This document shows positions 1 through 9,450 of a stretch of 64,000 nt of DNA, in pieces. The notes under the pieces are model-generated. The model was not told the origin of the DNA. It saw nothing but the letters and a program-made list of their open reading frames with translations, and did no database searches. This DNA comes from Fragum whitleyi. Lineage: Eukaryota; Mollusca; Bivalvia; Cardiida; Cardiidae. Each line of letters starts with the position of its first letter. Position 1 is the stretch's first letter. The DNA is taken from contig OX411558.1 of the NCBI GenBank assembly GCA_948146395.1, positions 49,339,122 through 49,403,121 on the forward strand, given 5' to 3'. The translations under genes were made by a program, and so were the position numbers.

Positions 1-468
1 CTCCTCCTGAACCACTGGGCCGATTTCAATGAAACTTTACCAGAATGTTCCTTGGGTAACCCGATTCTAAGGTTGTTCAAGAAATTTGGATTGACCCCCA
101 AATATGGGCGTGGCAGGGCAGGGCTTATTTATACCCCAAAATCTTGAACGACATCTCCTCCTGAACCATTTGTCCAATTTTAATGAATCTTTACCAGTAT
201 GTTCCTTGTGTGACCCTCTTGTAAAGTTGTTCAGGAAATTAAGATTGACCCCCAAATATGGGCGTGGCAGGGCGTGGCTTTTTTGACCCCGAAATCTTTG
301 AACCACATCTTCTCCTGAACCATTAGGCTTATTTTAATGAAACTTTACCAGAATGTTCCTTGGGTGACCCTCTTCTAAAGTTGTTCAAGAAATTTGGATT
401 GGATGAGATCCACTGGATCAATAAAATTCAGGTGAGCGGATTAGGGCCATTCTGGTCCTCTTGTTTCA
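1..468 (-). repeat. Tandem-repeat-bearing non-autonomous element, partial
   Basis: About three units of roughly 151 bp are visible, each containing a CCCAAATATGGGCGTGGCAG block followed by the phrase about an unmatched 'ctcctgaaccactgggcc' segment. The right end near 430-468 reads AGGTGAGCGGATTAGGGCC then GGTCCTCTTG, which is the reverse complement of the 5' terminus of the same superfamily seen at 11250, 13985 and 20779. The copy is therefore on the minus strand and runs off the left window edge. No protein is encoded. The Helentron/HINE-like label is an inference from the shared subterminal inverted repeats and central tandem array. Confidence 0.6.
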
Positions 469-685
469 AAGTGATATCTATATAGTTTTCTTCCTTGTAA
501 TTTTACATATGAGTTAAATAAGTTCATTTCTTCATAAGTTAGTTTCAACTTAGAAAAAGTCAGAAATTCTTTTGAATGCTGTTCACTTTCATTACCTTCT
601 ATTTTCAATATCTCTCTTTCAAATCTTGAGATTTTTAATCCAGTGGAGCGATACAGGCCCTCTTGGGCCTCTTGTGTTAACCAAA

Positions 686-850
686 AGATCAAAAGTAAGA
701 AAATCAAGTCTTGGCCACACAGTTCCAGACAGTTTACTAGATGAAGCCCACTGCATTACTTGCCCCACTGATGCCCCTGAGGTAGAAGTCAAGGACGTGA
801 AGATGCCTCCTATCAAAACTCTAGTTTCCGTGAAGGACCAAGTGACTGCA
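686..850 (+). other. Candidate orphan exon, unknown protein
   Basis: An open frame encodes about 55 residues of ordinary composition (for example SLGHTVPDSLLDEAHC) and ends at a strong donor-like GTGAGT at 851. The bases just upstream (about 640-685) match the terminal motif of the local repeat superfamily (GATACAGGCCCTCTTGGGCC), so the true acceptor is uncertain. I do not recognise the protein. It could be a host exon or coding sequence from a multicopy element. Protein-like composition and the donor are the only evidence. Confidence 0.22.
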
Positions 851-922
851 GTGAGTATTTCATTTCATTTGTTATGTCTCTTATCTATAAGATAGGGGGT
901 TAATCATATCTGTCTTCTTTTT

Positions 923-1262
923 AGCTCACCTGAGCACAACATCCTCAACGGGAGCTTTTAGGATCATTTTGAGTCTATCGTGTGTCGTCCGCTGTCAACA
1001 ACCTTAAAAACTTCTTCTCTTTAACCACTTGGCTGATTTCAATGAAACTTTGCTAGAATGTTCCTTCGTTGGCCCTCTTTAAAAATTGTTCGCAAAATTC
1101 TGATTGGCCCATAAATATGGGCGTGGCATTTTTTCACTTTGAAATCTTTGAACGAAATCTCTTTCTGAACCACTTGGCCGATTTCAATGAAACCTAACCA
1201 AAATGATCCTTAAGTGACCCTTTTCAAAACTTGTTTGCAAAATTTTGATTGGCCAATAAAAG
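923..1262 (-). repeat. Tandem-repeat element fragment
   Basis: Begins with TTTTTAGCTCACCTGAGCAC, the reverse complement of the 3' terminus found at 8470, 17170 and 18490. It is followed by a GTCGTCCGC motif and two diverged units of the 'aaccacttggccgatttcaatgaaa' type. The 5' terminus of the element is missing, so this is a truncated minus-strand copy. Confidence 0.55.
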
Positions 1263-1272
1263 GGAAGAGGAA

Positions 1273-1318
1273 CACTAATCGTTGTATAGCGCCCACACTA
1301 ATCGTTGTATAGCGCCCA
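1273..1318. repeat. 23-bp direct duplication
   Basis: CACTAATCGTTGTATAGCGC followed by CCA occurs twice head to tail (1273 and 1296). It is a simple local duplication immediately upstream of the zinc-finger exon remnant at 1326. Confidence 0.85.
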
Positions 1319-1325
1319 TGTACAG

Positions 1326-1462
1326 AGGCTTCTTGGGAAGACTATCTACCTTGCGATTTATGTCTTGGGTATTACGTTAAGACTTATCTATGGAAACACC
1401 AAAGAAGATGCTCTTTACAGCAGAACAGTAACGAAATCAGGAAGATTAAAGTTCCTGTATAA
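1326..1462 (+). pseudogene. Exon remnant with a C2HC-type zinc finger
   Basis: A TACAG acceptor-like site ends at 1325. The frame that follows reads a short acidic/aromatic lead (WEDYLP), then a finger with two cysteines spaced C-x2-C, a Lys-Thr-x-Leu-Trp-Lys-His segment and a final cysteine (H-x3-C), then a basic tail that stops at TAA (1460-1462). The finger extends from about 1352 to 1411. The pattern C-x2-C-x-G-(Y/F)-(Y/F) ... LW-(K/R)-H ... C resembles fingers in uncharacterised multicopy invertebrate proteins; that family link is from memory and tentative. It may be one exon of a larger lost gene. A longer open frame covering 1305-1808 in a different register crosses two tandem duplications and is not preferred. 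Confidence 0.35.
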
Positions 1463-1478
1463 ATTTCACTATCCCTTT

Positions 1479-1595
1479 GGTGTAGGGTTTGATGGTGAGT
1501 TAGTTTTCTATTGCTTGGTTATATATTGTCCCATTGGTGTAGGGTTTGATGGTGAGTTAGCTTTCTATTGCTTGGTTATCACAAACTGTCTGTTT
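1479..1595. repeat. 58-bp tandem duplication
   Basis: GGTGTAGGGTTTGATGGTGA is repeated at 1479 and 1537, followed in both units by a similar GTTAG...TTCTATTGCTTGGTTAT segment. Two units only. A GTGAGT donor-like string occurs in each. Confidence 0.8.
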
Positions 1596-1888
1596 TTAGC
1601 TCCACTGGCTAAAAGGCCAGCGGGCTATTGTCATGGCGGGGTGTCCGTCGTCCGTCCGTCCGTAAACGTTTACTTTAAAAATCGTCTCCTCATAAAGCAC
1701 TGGATAGATTCAAATCAAATTTCACAGGAATATTCCTTGGGTGACTCTCTATCAGATTCCTTCAAAGAATTTCAATCCGTTGAAAATCATGGCTGTAGTG
1801 GGCGTTGATAATTTCCATATATGGTAATGGGTGGCTTTTCTCAGAATCCAATTGATGGATATAAACCAAACTTCATGGTGAAATTGAT
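1596..1888 (-). repeat. Interspersed repeat family J, copy 1
   Basis: Starts TTTTTAGCTCCACTGGCTAA, then CTATTGTCATGGCGGGGTGT and a GTCCGTCC stutter, then a TTCACAGGAATATTCCTTGG-like body. The same sequence family recurs at 49898 and 59486. It lacks the CTCACCTGAGC inverted end of the neighbouring family but shares the 'gtccg' stutter, so the two are probably related. No coding sequence. Confidence 0.6.
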
Positions 1889-2283
1889 ATGGACCAGTCG
1901 CAAACAAGCGTTAAAAAGATATATGTATCAACATTTGCATGTATAACCGTCACATCGGAAAATCATGACCGACTCTTCAGTGACATATGTGAATCACCAC
2001 CCATAGACCATAATTTGGAATGAATGAATGAATAATGTTTTACGGCCCGTCGACTACTAAGGTCATGTTGGGCGCAAACACTCATGTATAAAAAAGTGAG
2101 CATTCATTGTATGAAAACATAAGTAAACAATATTTTAAAACAATTTCAAGGTAAACATATAAAAATCACAAAAGAATTTCAAATGTATAAGAAATAATAG
2201 CCAAAAGAGCCATTGAAAACGGTAAAATTTAATAGAACCATTTTAAAAATTAAGAAGAAAACATAATTAATAGTACCTAAAAA

Positions 2284-5200
2284 TCAGATTTTGCTATATA
2301 AATGAATCGCCTTGAGAAAGTCAAAAATTAGTTCAATTTTAATATTGTCAAACAACTGCCTCATACTATCAACTTTAAAATACATGTCTCTTATCAAAGA
2401 AAAATCAATGCAATCAATAAAAATGTGTTTGACAGTAAGAGGTGTGTTGCATGGAATGCACATTGGCATCTCTTCTCCTTTTAAAAGATGGGAGTGTGTA
2501 AGATAAGTGTGGCCAATGCGTAGGCGAGTCAAAATCAGCTCTTCGCGACGGCTTGCCCTGTAACCAGGAATCCAATCGCCGAGGGCTGGTCGAACAGAGA
2601 ATAACTTATTACTCTGGTTGGCTGGATCAGTCCAACAGTTCCTCCAGATATCATGAATATAACTATGAATAAGGGGTTTAAAATCAGTAAAAGGGACTTC
2701 AAAGGGTAAAATTTCAAGTGATAATGAATCCTTGGCAGCTTTATCTGCCTCTTCATTACCACGAATACCAATATGGCTTGGAAGCCAACAGAAAACTAGA
2801 TCAACATCATTAAGCTTAGCTATTTTATCAAGTAGCCTTACAATAAGGGGATTGTCAGTTTTTTCGTGCTCAATCGCTTGCATGCTTGACATAGAGTCAG
2901 TAAAAATGATATAGCGAGAGAGACGTTCTGCGATCATATGATCGAGTGCGAGATCAATGGCCTTAAGCTCGGCTGAAAAAATAGAAGAGTTATTGGGAAG
3001 GCGGAATTGATATTTTTCGCCATCTAAAATAGTGGCTGAAGCAACTTTTTCGCCATCTTTTGAACCGTCAGTGTATATTTCTTCATAAGATGTGTATTTT
3101 TCTTTGACTTCCAAGAATTTGGTTTTAAAAATAGATGGATCTGTTGTATCCTTTTTGCTTGAAGCAAGATCATAAAGAAACGTGGGACTTTTATATGTCC
3201 ACAAAGGAACATCAGGAACAATATGTTCTGCCACGTCCTCTAGGTCAAAATCTAGAGAGCTAACATCGGCTTCACAGCGCAAACTAAAAGGAAGTATTGG
3301 GTTCTTTTTCTTTTCAAAAGCCTCTCTATATTTAGGTTCAAAAACAACTTTATGAGTAGGATTATCGGGATTGGATTTTAGTTTTAAATAATATTGCATG
3401 GAAAGCTTCTTCCTGCGTAAATTTAAGGAAGGCTCATTTGCCTCTGTATAAACACTGCTAATTGGTGATGTTCTAAATGCACCCAACGCCAAGCGCAATC
3501 CCTGATTATGAATAGTATCAAGTTTACGAAGGTATGAAGGGCGCGCAGAACCATATACAACACAGCCATAATCTAGCTTTGATCTAACAAGTGTCCTATA
3601 GAGGCGCAATAGAACCTTTTTATCGGCTCCCCAATCCATACTGGATACAACACGTAAAAGATTAAGTGCTTTTAGGCATTTATTTTTCAAATTGTCAATA
3701 TGCGGAATAAACGACAGTTTAGAATCAAAAAGGAGTCCTAAAAATTTAAATTCCTTAACAACTTCAATCTGCACTCCGTCCAACTTTAAATCTGGATCGG
3801 AGTGCATCTTTCTTGATTGACAAAAATGCATACATTTAGTTTTTGTCTTTGAAAACTTGAAACCGTTTTCATTTGACCATTTTGAAAGATTGTTCAAGAC
3901 TTGTTGCAATTGTCTTTCAATAGTATGCATATGTTTTGATCTGTAGCAGATACAAAAGTCGTCAACGTAGAGAAAACATTCCACACCAGGGCAAACGGTT
4001 TTAACGATGTTGTTTATTTTGACACTAAACAGTGTCACCGATAAAATACTCCCCTGGGGAACACCCATTTCTTGTTCATAGGGATCAGATAAAGTATCTC
4101 CAACACGGACTCTAAACTGACGTTCATCCAAAAAAGCTGAGATGAAAAAGGCAAGGCGACCTCGAATACCGAAATCATAGAGGTCGTTCATAATTCCATA
4201 CTTCCAAGTGGTATCATAAGCATTTTCGAGATCGAAAAAGACAGAAACAACGTGTTCCTTCTTTATAAAGGCTTCTCGAATAAATGTCTCGAAGCGAACA
4301 AGATGATCAAGAGTGCTTCTCTGTTTACGAAAGCCACTTTGGACTTGAGTAATAAGGTGGTTCTTTTCAAGAAACCAAACAAGACGATCATTAACCATTC
4401 TTTCCATGGTTTTACAAATGCAACTAGTTAAAGCAATAGGGCGGTAATTTGAAGGGTTTGTAGAATCTTTACCTGGTTTAGGTATTGGAATAACGATGGC
4501 TTCCCGCCAAGAGGCTGGAATGCTTCCCGTCTTCCATACCTGATTATAAATTTCAAGTAAGCAATGAAGGGAACGAGATGGCAAACGTTTGAGGAATTGA
4601 TAATGAATAGCATCTGATCCGACAGCAGTGTCGTGACACTTTTTTAAAGCTTTTTTCAATTCCTTAACGGAAAAGTCTCTATTATAATGTTCCAGATTTC
4701 TGGAACTGAAATTTAGTTTAGACTTTTCTTTTTCACCTTGAAACTTCTGAAACGCAGGTGAATAATTAGTAGAGGAAGATTTCTTGGCAAACGTGTCTGC
4801 CAAGACATTAGCAATGTCATGTTTTGAAGAAACTGTGTTATCGTCATCCGTTTTAAGATGACCGACATTAAGTGATGTATTCTTCCCACTAATTTTACGT
4901 ATCATGTCCCAAGTCTTTTTGACAGATGATCTAGAATTTAATCTAGAGACATACTGTCTCCAAGACGAGCGCTTACTTTGTTTAATAGTACGACGTGCTT
5001 TCGCACGTTTAATTTTAAATTTGTAAAGATTCTCCTTTGAAGGCCTTAAGCCAAATGCTCTAAGAGCACGTTTTCTTTCAGCTACAGCCTTTTTGCAATC
5101 GTCATTGAACCATGGCTTGTTTGGATTTTTTGGGTCAGGCGATGTTTGTGGAATACTTTTTTCTGCAGCAGAATAAAGTAAAGATGTAAACAAGTCTGCA

Positions 5201-6027
5201 GAGTTTTCACAGTCATCAAAGGCTTCTGGATTTATCGACTGATCACAAGTTGTTCTAAAAAGTTCCCAATTAGCCTTATGGAGTTTCCAACGCCTAGGGC
5301 GCTCCTGAACAGATGGTCCTAGTTCGGAGATCTGAATAGGGAAATGGTCACTACCATGAAGGTCGGAAAGAACTTTCCATGAAAGATCAGGAAAAATATC
5401 AGGACTGCAAATAGTCAAATCCAGCGATGAATAATTTCCAGTTGCAGGATGAAGATAAGTTTTAGATTTATCATTCAATAAAACAAGATCATGTCTAGTC
5501 AAAAATTCCTCAACAGTACGACCTTTGTCGTCTGTATTGGAACATCCCCATAATTTATGGTGAGAATTGAAATCTCCCATAAGTATAAAGGGTTGTGGTA
5601 GCTGGTCAACTAGATTATCAAGTTTTCTACCGTCTACAGGGGAACTAGGAGGAAGATAAACTGAACATAATGTAATTGTTTTATTAAGAGAGACACTTAC
5701 AGCCACTGCTTGCAAAGAAGTATCTAATCTTACATGACGGTGAGGGATATAATTATTTACAATAATTCCCACACCACCAGACGCTTTCTCGCGTTCAGTA
5801 AAGTTAGTTAAATAGCAAGAGTGATATTTGAAAGAAAACTTGTCTGTGTCTTTTAGAAATGTTTCTTGTAAACAAACGGCAACTGGTTTTTCATTCGAAA
5901 CTAGAAGATTGAGTTCTTCAAAATTAGCCTTGATGCTGCGACAATTCCATTGTATTATGTTATTCGCCATAATGGAGGTTAATGAATAAATAATACCACT
6001 TATCAAAGGTAGTATGAAACTTCCCAT
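2284..6027 (-). CDS. LINE A ORF2 polyprotein (EN-RT-RNase H)
   Basis: 1247 residues, intact. Residues about 20-235 form an AP-endonuclease: QWNCRSI near 26, catalytic-type LQETFL near 53, ILMGDFNSHH, SLDLTICSP and GSDHFPI. The RT covers about 480-760, with PIPKPGKDSTNPSNYRPIAL, GFRKQRSTLDHL, GVPQGSILS and the catalytic box LYVDDF near 686. RNase H lies at about 980-1100: EIYTDGS, FSAELKA, IIFTDS and LPSHIGIRGNEEAD, so all four acidic residues and the late His are present. A CCHC motif, CIPCNTPLTVKHIFIDC, ends the protein near 1188-1204. The enzyme nicks the target and copies its RNA in place. The start is the ATG that overlaps the ORF1 stop; Met20, just before the endonuclease, is an alternative start because residues 1-19 are only a hydrophobic leader. 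Confidence 0.95.
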   Translation of the reverse strand: MGSFILPLISGIIYSLTSIMANNIIQWNCRSIKANFEELNLLVSNEKPVAVCLQETFLKDTDKFSFKYHSCYLTNFTEREKASGGVGIIVNNYIPHRHVRLDTSLQAVAVSVSLNKTITLCSVYLPPSSPVDGRKLDNLVDQLPQPFILMGDFNSHHKLWGCSNTDDKGRTVEEFLTRHDLVLLNDKSKTYLHPATGNYSSLDLTICSPDIFPDLSWKVLSDLHGSDHFPIQISELGPSVQERPRRWKLHKANWELFRTTCDQSINPEAFDDCENSADLFTSLLYSAAEKSIPQTSPDPKNPNKPWFNDDCKKAVAERKRALRAFGLRPSKENLYKFKIKRAKARRTIKQSKRSSWRQYVSRLNSRSSVKKTWDMIRKISGKNTSLNVGHLKTDDDNTVSSKHDIANVLADTFAKKSSSTNYSPAFQKFQGEKEKSKLNFSSRNLEHYNRDFSVKELKKALKKCHDTAVGSDAIHYQFLKRLPSRSLHCLLEIYNQVWKTGSIPASWREAIVIPIPKPGKDSTNPSNYRPIALTSCICKTMERMVNDRLVWFLEKNHLITQVQSGFRKQRSTLDHLVRFETFIREAFIKKEHVVSVFFDLENAYDTTWKYGIMNDLYDFGIRGRLAFFISAFLDERQFRVRVGDTLSDPYEQEMGVPQGSILSVTLFSVKINNIVKTVCPGVECFLYVDDFCICYRSKHMHTIERQLQQVLNNLSKWSNENGFKFSKTKTKCMHFCQSRKMHSDPDLKLDGVQIEVVKEFKFLGLLFDSKLSFIPHIDNLKNKCLKALNLLRVVSSMDWGADKKVLLRLYRTLVRSKLDYGCVVYGSARPSYLRKLDTIHNQGLRLALGAFRTSPISSVYTEANEPSLNLRRKKLSMQYYLKLKSNPDNPTHKVVFEPKYREAFEKKKNPILPFSLRCEADVSSLDFDLEDVAEHIVPDVPLWTYKSPTFLYDLASSKKDTTDPSIFKTKFLEVKEKYTSYEEIYTDGSKDGEKVASATILDGEKYQFRLPNNSSIFSAELKAIDLALDHMIAERLSRYIIFTDSMSSMQAIEHEKTDNPLIVRLLDKIAKLNDVDLVFCWLPSHIGIRGNEEADKAAKDSLSLEILPFEVPFTDFKPLIHSYIHDIWRNCWTDPANQSNKLFSVRPALGDWIPGYRASRREELILTRLRIGHTYLTHSHLLKGEEMPMCIPCNTPLTVKHIFIDCIDFSLIRDMYFKVDSMRQLFDNIKIELIFDFLKAIHLYSKI

Positions 6028-6029
6028 TA
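6025..6029 (-). other. TAATG stop-start overlap, LINE A
   Basis: The ORF1 stop TAA (6029-6027) and ORF2 start ATG (6027-6025) share one A. UAAUG coupling by termination-reinitiation is established for the SART1 LINE. The same mechanism here is an inference. Confidence 0.8.
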
Positions 6030-7364
6030 TTTAACTCCTGTTAAGTTAATTTTGTTAGCACCTTGCCTTATAGCATCTGATTGCTTTTGATTTGAAGGAG
6101 GCTGATCTGGAGGTTTTGGAGGCGAGACCTCCCGGACATCCATATCCTCCTCACCTGAATCACTCAAATGAGCGAAGCGATTTCCAGTCGAAACTGGAGG
6201 GGTAGAATATTTCTCAACGTCGACCGAGGGGGGATGTGCCTTCTCTAACTGAAGGCGTATCTTCCTTTGGCGGACAGTCTCTGGTTTTACAACATTCTTA
6301 TTGTTATTTTTTGACGATTTTGTACTCACAACTACAGCAGATACATTAGTTTCAACAGAAGAATCTTTGTTTTTATCATCTGTAACTGAAGGTTCATGTG
6401 TTGATGTTTCTTGAGACAACGCTTGTTTAATTTTTTCCTTCGCCTGAGGAAATAAATCAGTCACTATTTTTAAAAGTCGTTCACAGCTATCACATTGATG
6501 AGTTTTATTCTTTTCAACTGGATCAGGTCTAGCTTTACTTGCGTAGCTACTTTCAGATTGCCTTGACTCTACAATCTTTTTGGCCTCGTAGAATGAGACA
6601 GATTTCTTAAACTTTACTTCAAGTATTTCTTTTTGAATAATGAATTTAGGACATTGTCTGGAATTTGCTGCGTGTTCTTGTCCACAGTTGAAACATTTTA
6701 AGTCATTCTCACAATCATTTTCATAGTGTTCGTCTTCGGGCCCAGCATAACTACATTTCCTGCATACTTTAACACTTGTGCATCTATCTTCATGGTGACC
6801 GAACCTTTGGCAATTAAAACATCTGAGTGGATTTGGGACAAAAACGTCAACCTTAACAATTTGATATCCAATTCTTATATCTGGAGGAAGTGTTGGTTCA
6901 TCAAAGGTGAGGATATATGTATTTGTTCTGATTGTCTTCTCATCTCTTTTGAATTCAATGCGTTTAACTTCCGTCACACCTTGACTTCTAAGATTATCTT
7001 TGATTTCATGGATTGTGCATTTTGATAAGTCTTTGCATCTTATGACGCCCTTGGATGTATTTAGTCTTTCATGGGGATATGCTTTGACCTTAATATTAAA
7101 GAACATCCTTATTTTCAGAAGATTTTCAGATTGTTTCTTTTTGCAAACTTCAACTAACAGAGTCTCATTTCTCAAGGATTTCACAGACTTAGGGGTACCT
7201 AAGATAGCATGTATCTGCTTTTCAATGACAAATGGCGATAATTCAGTTATTGGGTTTTCTGGGTCGATACTTTCAACCACGATGAACTTTGAAAATGACT
7301 GTGAGAATTGCGGTTCGTCTTCAGAGTCGGATAGATAACGCTTGGTTTTTTTGTGGGTTGCCAT
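6027..7364 (-). CDS. LINE A ORF1, CCHC zinc-knuckle RNA-binding protein
   Basis: 445 residues, intact. A short basic N-terminus (HKKTKRYLSDSEDE) is followed by a globular region with LSPFVIEK and LNTSKGVIRC. Three zinc knuckles lie at about 181-238: CFNCQRFGHHEDRC, then C-x2-C...H-x4-C (VCRKC...HYENDC), then CFNCGQEHAANSRQC. The tail is Lys/Ser/Pro-rich and ends NKINLTGVK. This is the gag-like ORF1 of jockey/I-group LINEs; it should coat the element RNA in a ribonucleoprotein. The stop codon TAA shares its last A with the ORF2 ATG. ORF1 of copy C is the same type; that of copies B and D is clearly different. Confidence 0.92.
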   Translation of the reverse strand: MATHKKTKRYLSDSEDEPQFSQSFSKFIVVESIDPENPITELSPFVIEKQIHAILGTPKSVKSLRNETLLVEVCKKKQSENLLKIRMFFNIKVKAYPHERLNTSKGVIRCKDLSKCTIHEIKDNLRSQGVTEVKRIEFKRDEKTIRTNTYILTFDEPTLPPDIRIGYQIVKVDVFVPNPLRCFNCQRFGHHEDRCTSVKVCRKCSYAGPEDEHYENDCENDLKCFNCGQEHAANSRQCPKFIIQKEILEVKFKKSVSFYEAKKIVESRQSESSYASKARPDPVEKNKTHQCDSCERLLKIVTDLFPQAKEKIKQALSQETSTHEPSVTDDKNKDSSVETNVSAVVVSTKSSKNNNKNVVKPETVRQRKIRLQLEKAHPPSVDVEKYSTPPVSTGNRFAHLSDSGEEDMDVREVSPPKPPDQPPSNQKQSDAIRQGANKINLTGVK

Positions 7365-8424
7365 GATAGTAGATTGAATTCATCGGCGATGCTCCAAACC
7401 ACCCGCCCTCGGAGTCCTACAAGGGGACACCTAACCTGGGGAATTCCATCTCAGGAAGGTGCCGGGGATACATCGCCGATATACTCGGTGCAAATGGGCT
7501 AGATCAAGCAAAAATACGCCGATGAATAATTCAACCAAGCATGAAATAGACATCAGACAGTAAAATTGTCGATCAAACACCACGTTTACCCGATTGGCCC
7601 ATGAGCCACCGCCTTCTAAGGCGTAAGTGAAAACGTCACTCAATGATAACGGTGGTTCAGGAAAAACAATAAAAAAGCAAGTCTTTTGATAAAAAACGCC
7701 CTAGGGCAAGGCATGACCAGCCGATTGATCGGGTCGGGCCCGCCCGACCTCCCGTTTATCCCAACTCAGGGCCAAAGTGGTGTGTTGCAAAAAACAGGGC
7801 CTAGCCAATCCCTGAGGTCACTCAACCACCAGGATCCCGTCATCAGGCATTACGGGTCGCAGCCCACGGCAAACGGGCAGGTCCATTTGTTTGGGGTCTT
7901 ACCATGTACTACATGGACAGCAGCCGACTATTTCTATCCCCCCGCCCAGCTGGGGGCCCCATAATTTGGCTTTAATTGATAGAGTCAAGTATTTATTTAG
8001 AGAATACACAAAATCTGACTTTATATCGAAGATTTTAGTTGAATTTGAATCTCGTTAAGAGAGATTAGACGAAGTAAAGTCCACTGTTTATGACGCATGG
8101 TTATCTTGTCAAAACTATCTGTTTCCAAAGGATGCAAAATTGAAAAACCGTAAAAATACAAGAAAATAGAGTGTCTCACATAAACTTGCAAATGATATAT
8201 ACGTGATTGTATCAACTCTTGAGAACCAATCCTTTGGAGATACGAAGGATATACTTAGTCTTCCCAAATCCAGCATTTCTAGAGATCTGAACCCCAGTGT
8301 ATTAGACAATGAGCAATTATCAACGTGTATCCAAGAAATATCCTTACTAAAAGGAATGTTATCTAAATGTGAAAGCAGCATGATATCAATGAGGAAAGAC
8401 CGTGATTAGTTCAAAAAGTCGATT

Positions 8425-8488
8425 GAAGGAGAAGTTTTTCTAAATTGTTGACGACGGACGACGCACTTTGTGCTCAGGTGAGCTAAAA
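8425..8488 (+). repeat. 3' terminus of a tandem-repeat element
   Basis: GTTGACGACGGACGACGCAC followed by TTTGTGCTCAGGTGAGCTAA. It is the same 3' end as at 17170, 18490, 19860 and 22330, but the CTCACCTGAGC half of the hairpin is missing, and the element body is not attached to it. Confidence 0.6.
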
Positions 8489-8598
8489 AATGTAAACCGT
8501 TGAGATTGCATGGAATCACAGATTACATATACAGCAAAAATCATTCACTTTTCTTAAAAAATGCTATCGTCCTCTTCCACCTTAAATGAATTCCCTTG

Positions 8599-8772
8599 GA
8601 ATTGATTGATTGAATTGTGTATTACATCGCTTTCAACATTTTTCCAGTTATTTTGCGGCGGCTGGAGCAACTTATAATGTATTCCTGGTATTTCTCTCAC
8701 CAGTACAACCATCACATCCTTTCCTAGCCTCCAGCTTCTATAGGTCTACGATTATCAAGCCATAAGACAAGA
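8599..8772 (-). mobile_element. tRNA-derived SINE body, truncated
   Basis: The reverse strand reads a SINE body: GGCTAGGAAAGGATGTGATG, then GAGAAATACCAGGAATACAT, then GTTGAAAGCGATG and a (CAATCAATC) tail whose complement is AATTGATTGATTG at 8599. The tRNA-like head is absent. It matches the fuller copy at 13111-13388. Confidence 0.7.
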
Positions 8773-8839
8773 TGGCGGTATATGTAGTCGCAAAGTAAGT
8801 CGCTAAGGAAAAAATGTGAATTTTCATTGTTTTAAAGGG

Positions 8840-9450
8840 TGAATGTCGGATGTTTGCACAACGTGCTCAAGTGATAACCTTTTGTCCGGCGTCCGTGCGT
8901 CGTCAGTCGTCCGTCAACAATTTCTTTAAATGACAACTCCTCCTAAACTACTTGGCCAAATTTAAACAAACTTGGCCGAAATGTTCCTTAGGTGATCCCC
9001 TTTAAGAATTGCTCAAAGAATTGAAATCGGTGAAAAACTCTGGTTGCTATGGCAACCAAAGTTAAAAATTTAAGAAAATCTTTAAAATTCTTCTTCTTCT
9101 GAACAAGCAGCCCTACAGACTTGAAATTTGGCATGGATGATCAGCTCATAGACCTTAATAAAAGTAGCTAAAATCATATCTGTTGGGCCACCAGGTGCGG
9201 AGTACCGGGGGGAGGGGGTAGTACTTTGGGTAAATTTTGTAATCTTTAACTTTTTTCTTCTTCTGAACATGAAGCCCTACAGCCTTAAAATTTTAAATGG
9301 ATGATCAGCTCATAGACCTTAATATAAATAGCTAAAATCTTATCTGTAGGTCCATCAGGTGCAGAGCCCTAGGGGGAGGGGGTAGTACTTTGATGAAAAT
9401 TTTGTAATATTTATCCTTTTTCTTCTTCTGAATCATAACGATCCTGGGAT
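8840..9450 (-). repeat. Tandem-repeat element, partial copy
   Basis: Starts with GTGCTCAAGTGATAACCTTTTG and the GTCCGGCGTCCGTGCGTCG stutter, then GGTTGCTATGGCAACC and two to three units of the type 'cagaagaagaa ... ctccgcacctgg' in reverse orientation. It is the same family as 14498-17188. The 5' terminus is lost. Confidence 0.6.

Larger units (their letters stand above)
2019..7958 (-). mobile_element. Full-length two-ORF LINE, copy A (I/Nimb-like)
   Basis: On the minus strand the element starts with GGCCCCCAGCTGGGCGGGGG at 7958, has a roughly 590-bp 5' UTR, ORF1 (6027-7364), ORF2 (2284-6027), and a 3' UTR ending with GGGCCGTAAAAC and an (ATTC)n tail at 2019. An 11-bp TSD, CCATAATTTGG, lies at 2008-2018 and 7959-7969. 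Both ORFs are uninterrupted, so this copy is young and may be competent. Endonuclease, reverse transcriptase (RT) and RNase H domains together place it in the I superfamily; the Nimb label is a judgement from the RT style and was not tested by phylogeny. Confidence 0.92.
1889..8409 (+). pseudogene. Unknown protein-coding sequence split by LINE A
   Basis: If the 5.9-kb LINE A and one copy of its 11-bp TSD are ignored, one continuous frame runs from ATG at 1889 through 2018, resumes at 7970 and ends at TAA near 8409. The reading begins MDQSQTSVKKIYVSTF, passes through ESPPIDHNLALIDRVKYLFR across the insertion point, and later contains VKSTVYDAWLSCQNYLFPKD and a C-terminal Leu/Ile-rich, probably helical stretch. 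Only two in-frame stops interrupt it (at 8056-8058 and about 8170), with no frameshift, so decay is recent. I do not recognise the function. The composition (charged, helical, late coiled-coil-like part) looks like a real protein rather than a chance ORF. The start is the first ATG after the repeat at 1596-1888; the true 5' exon may have been lost. Confidence 0.55.

Noticed and set aside
1305..1808. A 167-residue plus-strand open frame
   Set aside because: It crosses two tandem duplications and repeat family J; the finger reading in another register at 1326-1462 is more protein-like.
2312..2914. Plus-strand open frames inside LINE A
   Set aside because: Shadows of ORF2; the same shadow frames recur in copies B and C because the coding strand is conserved.
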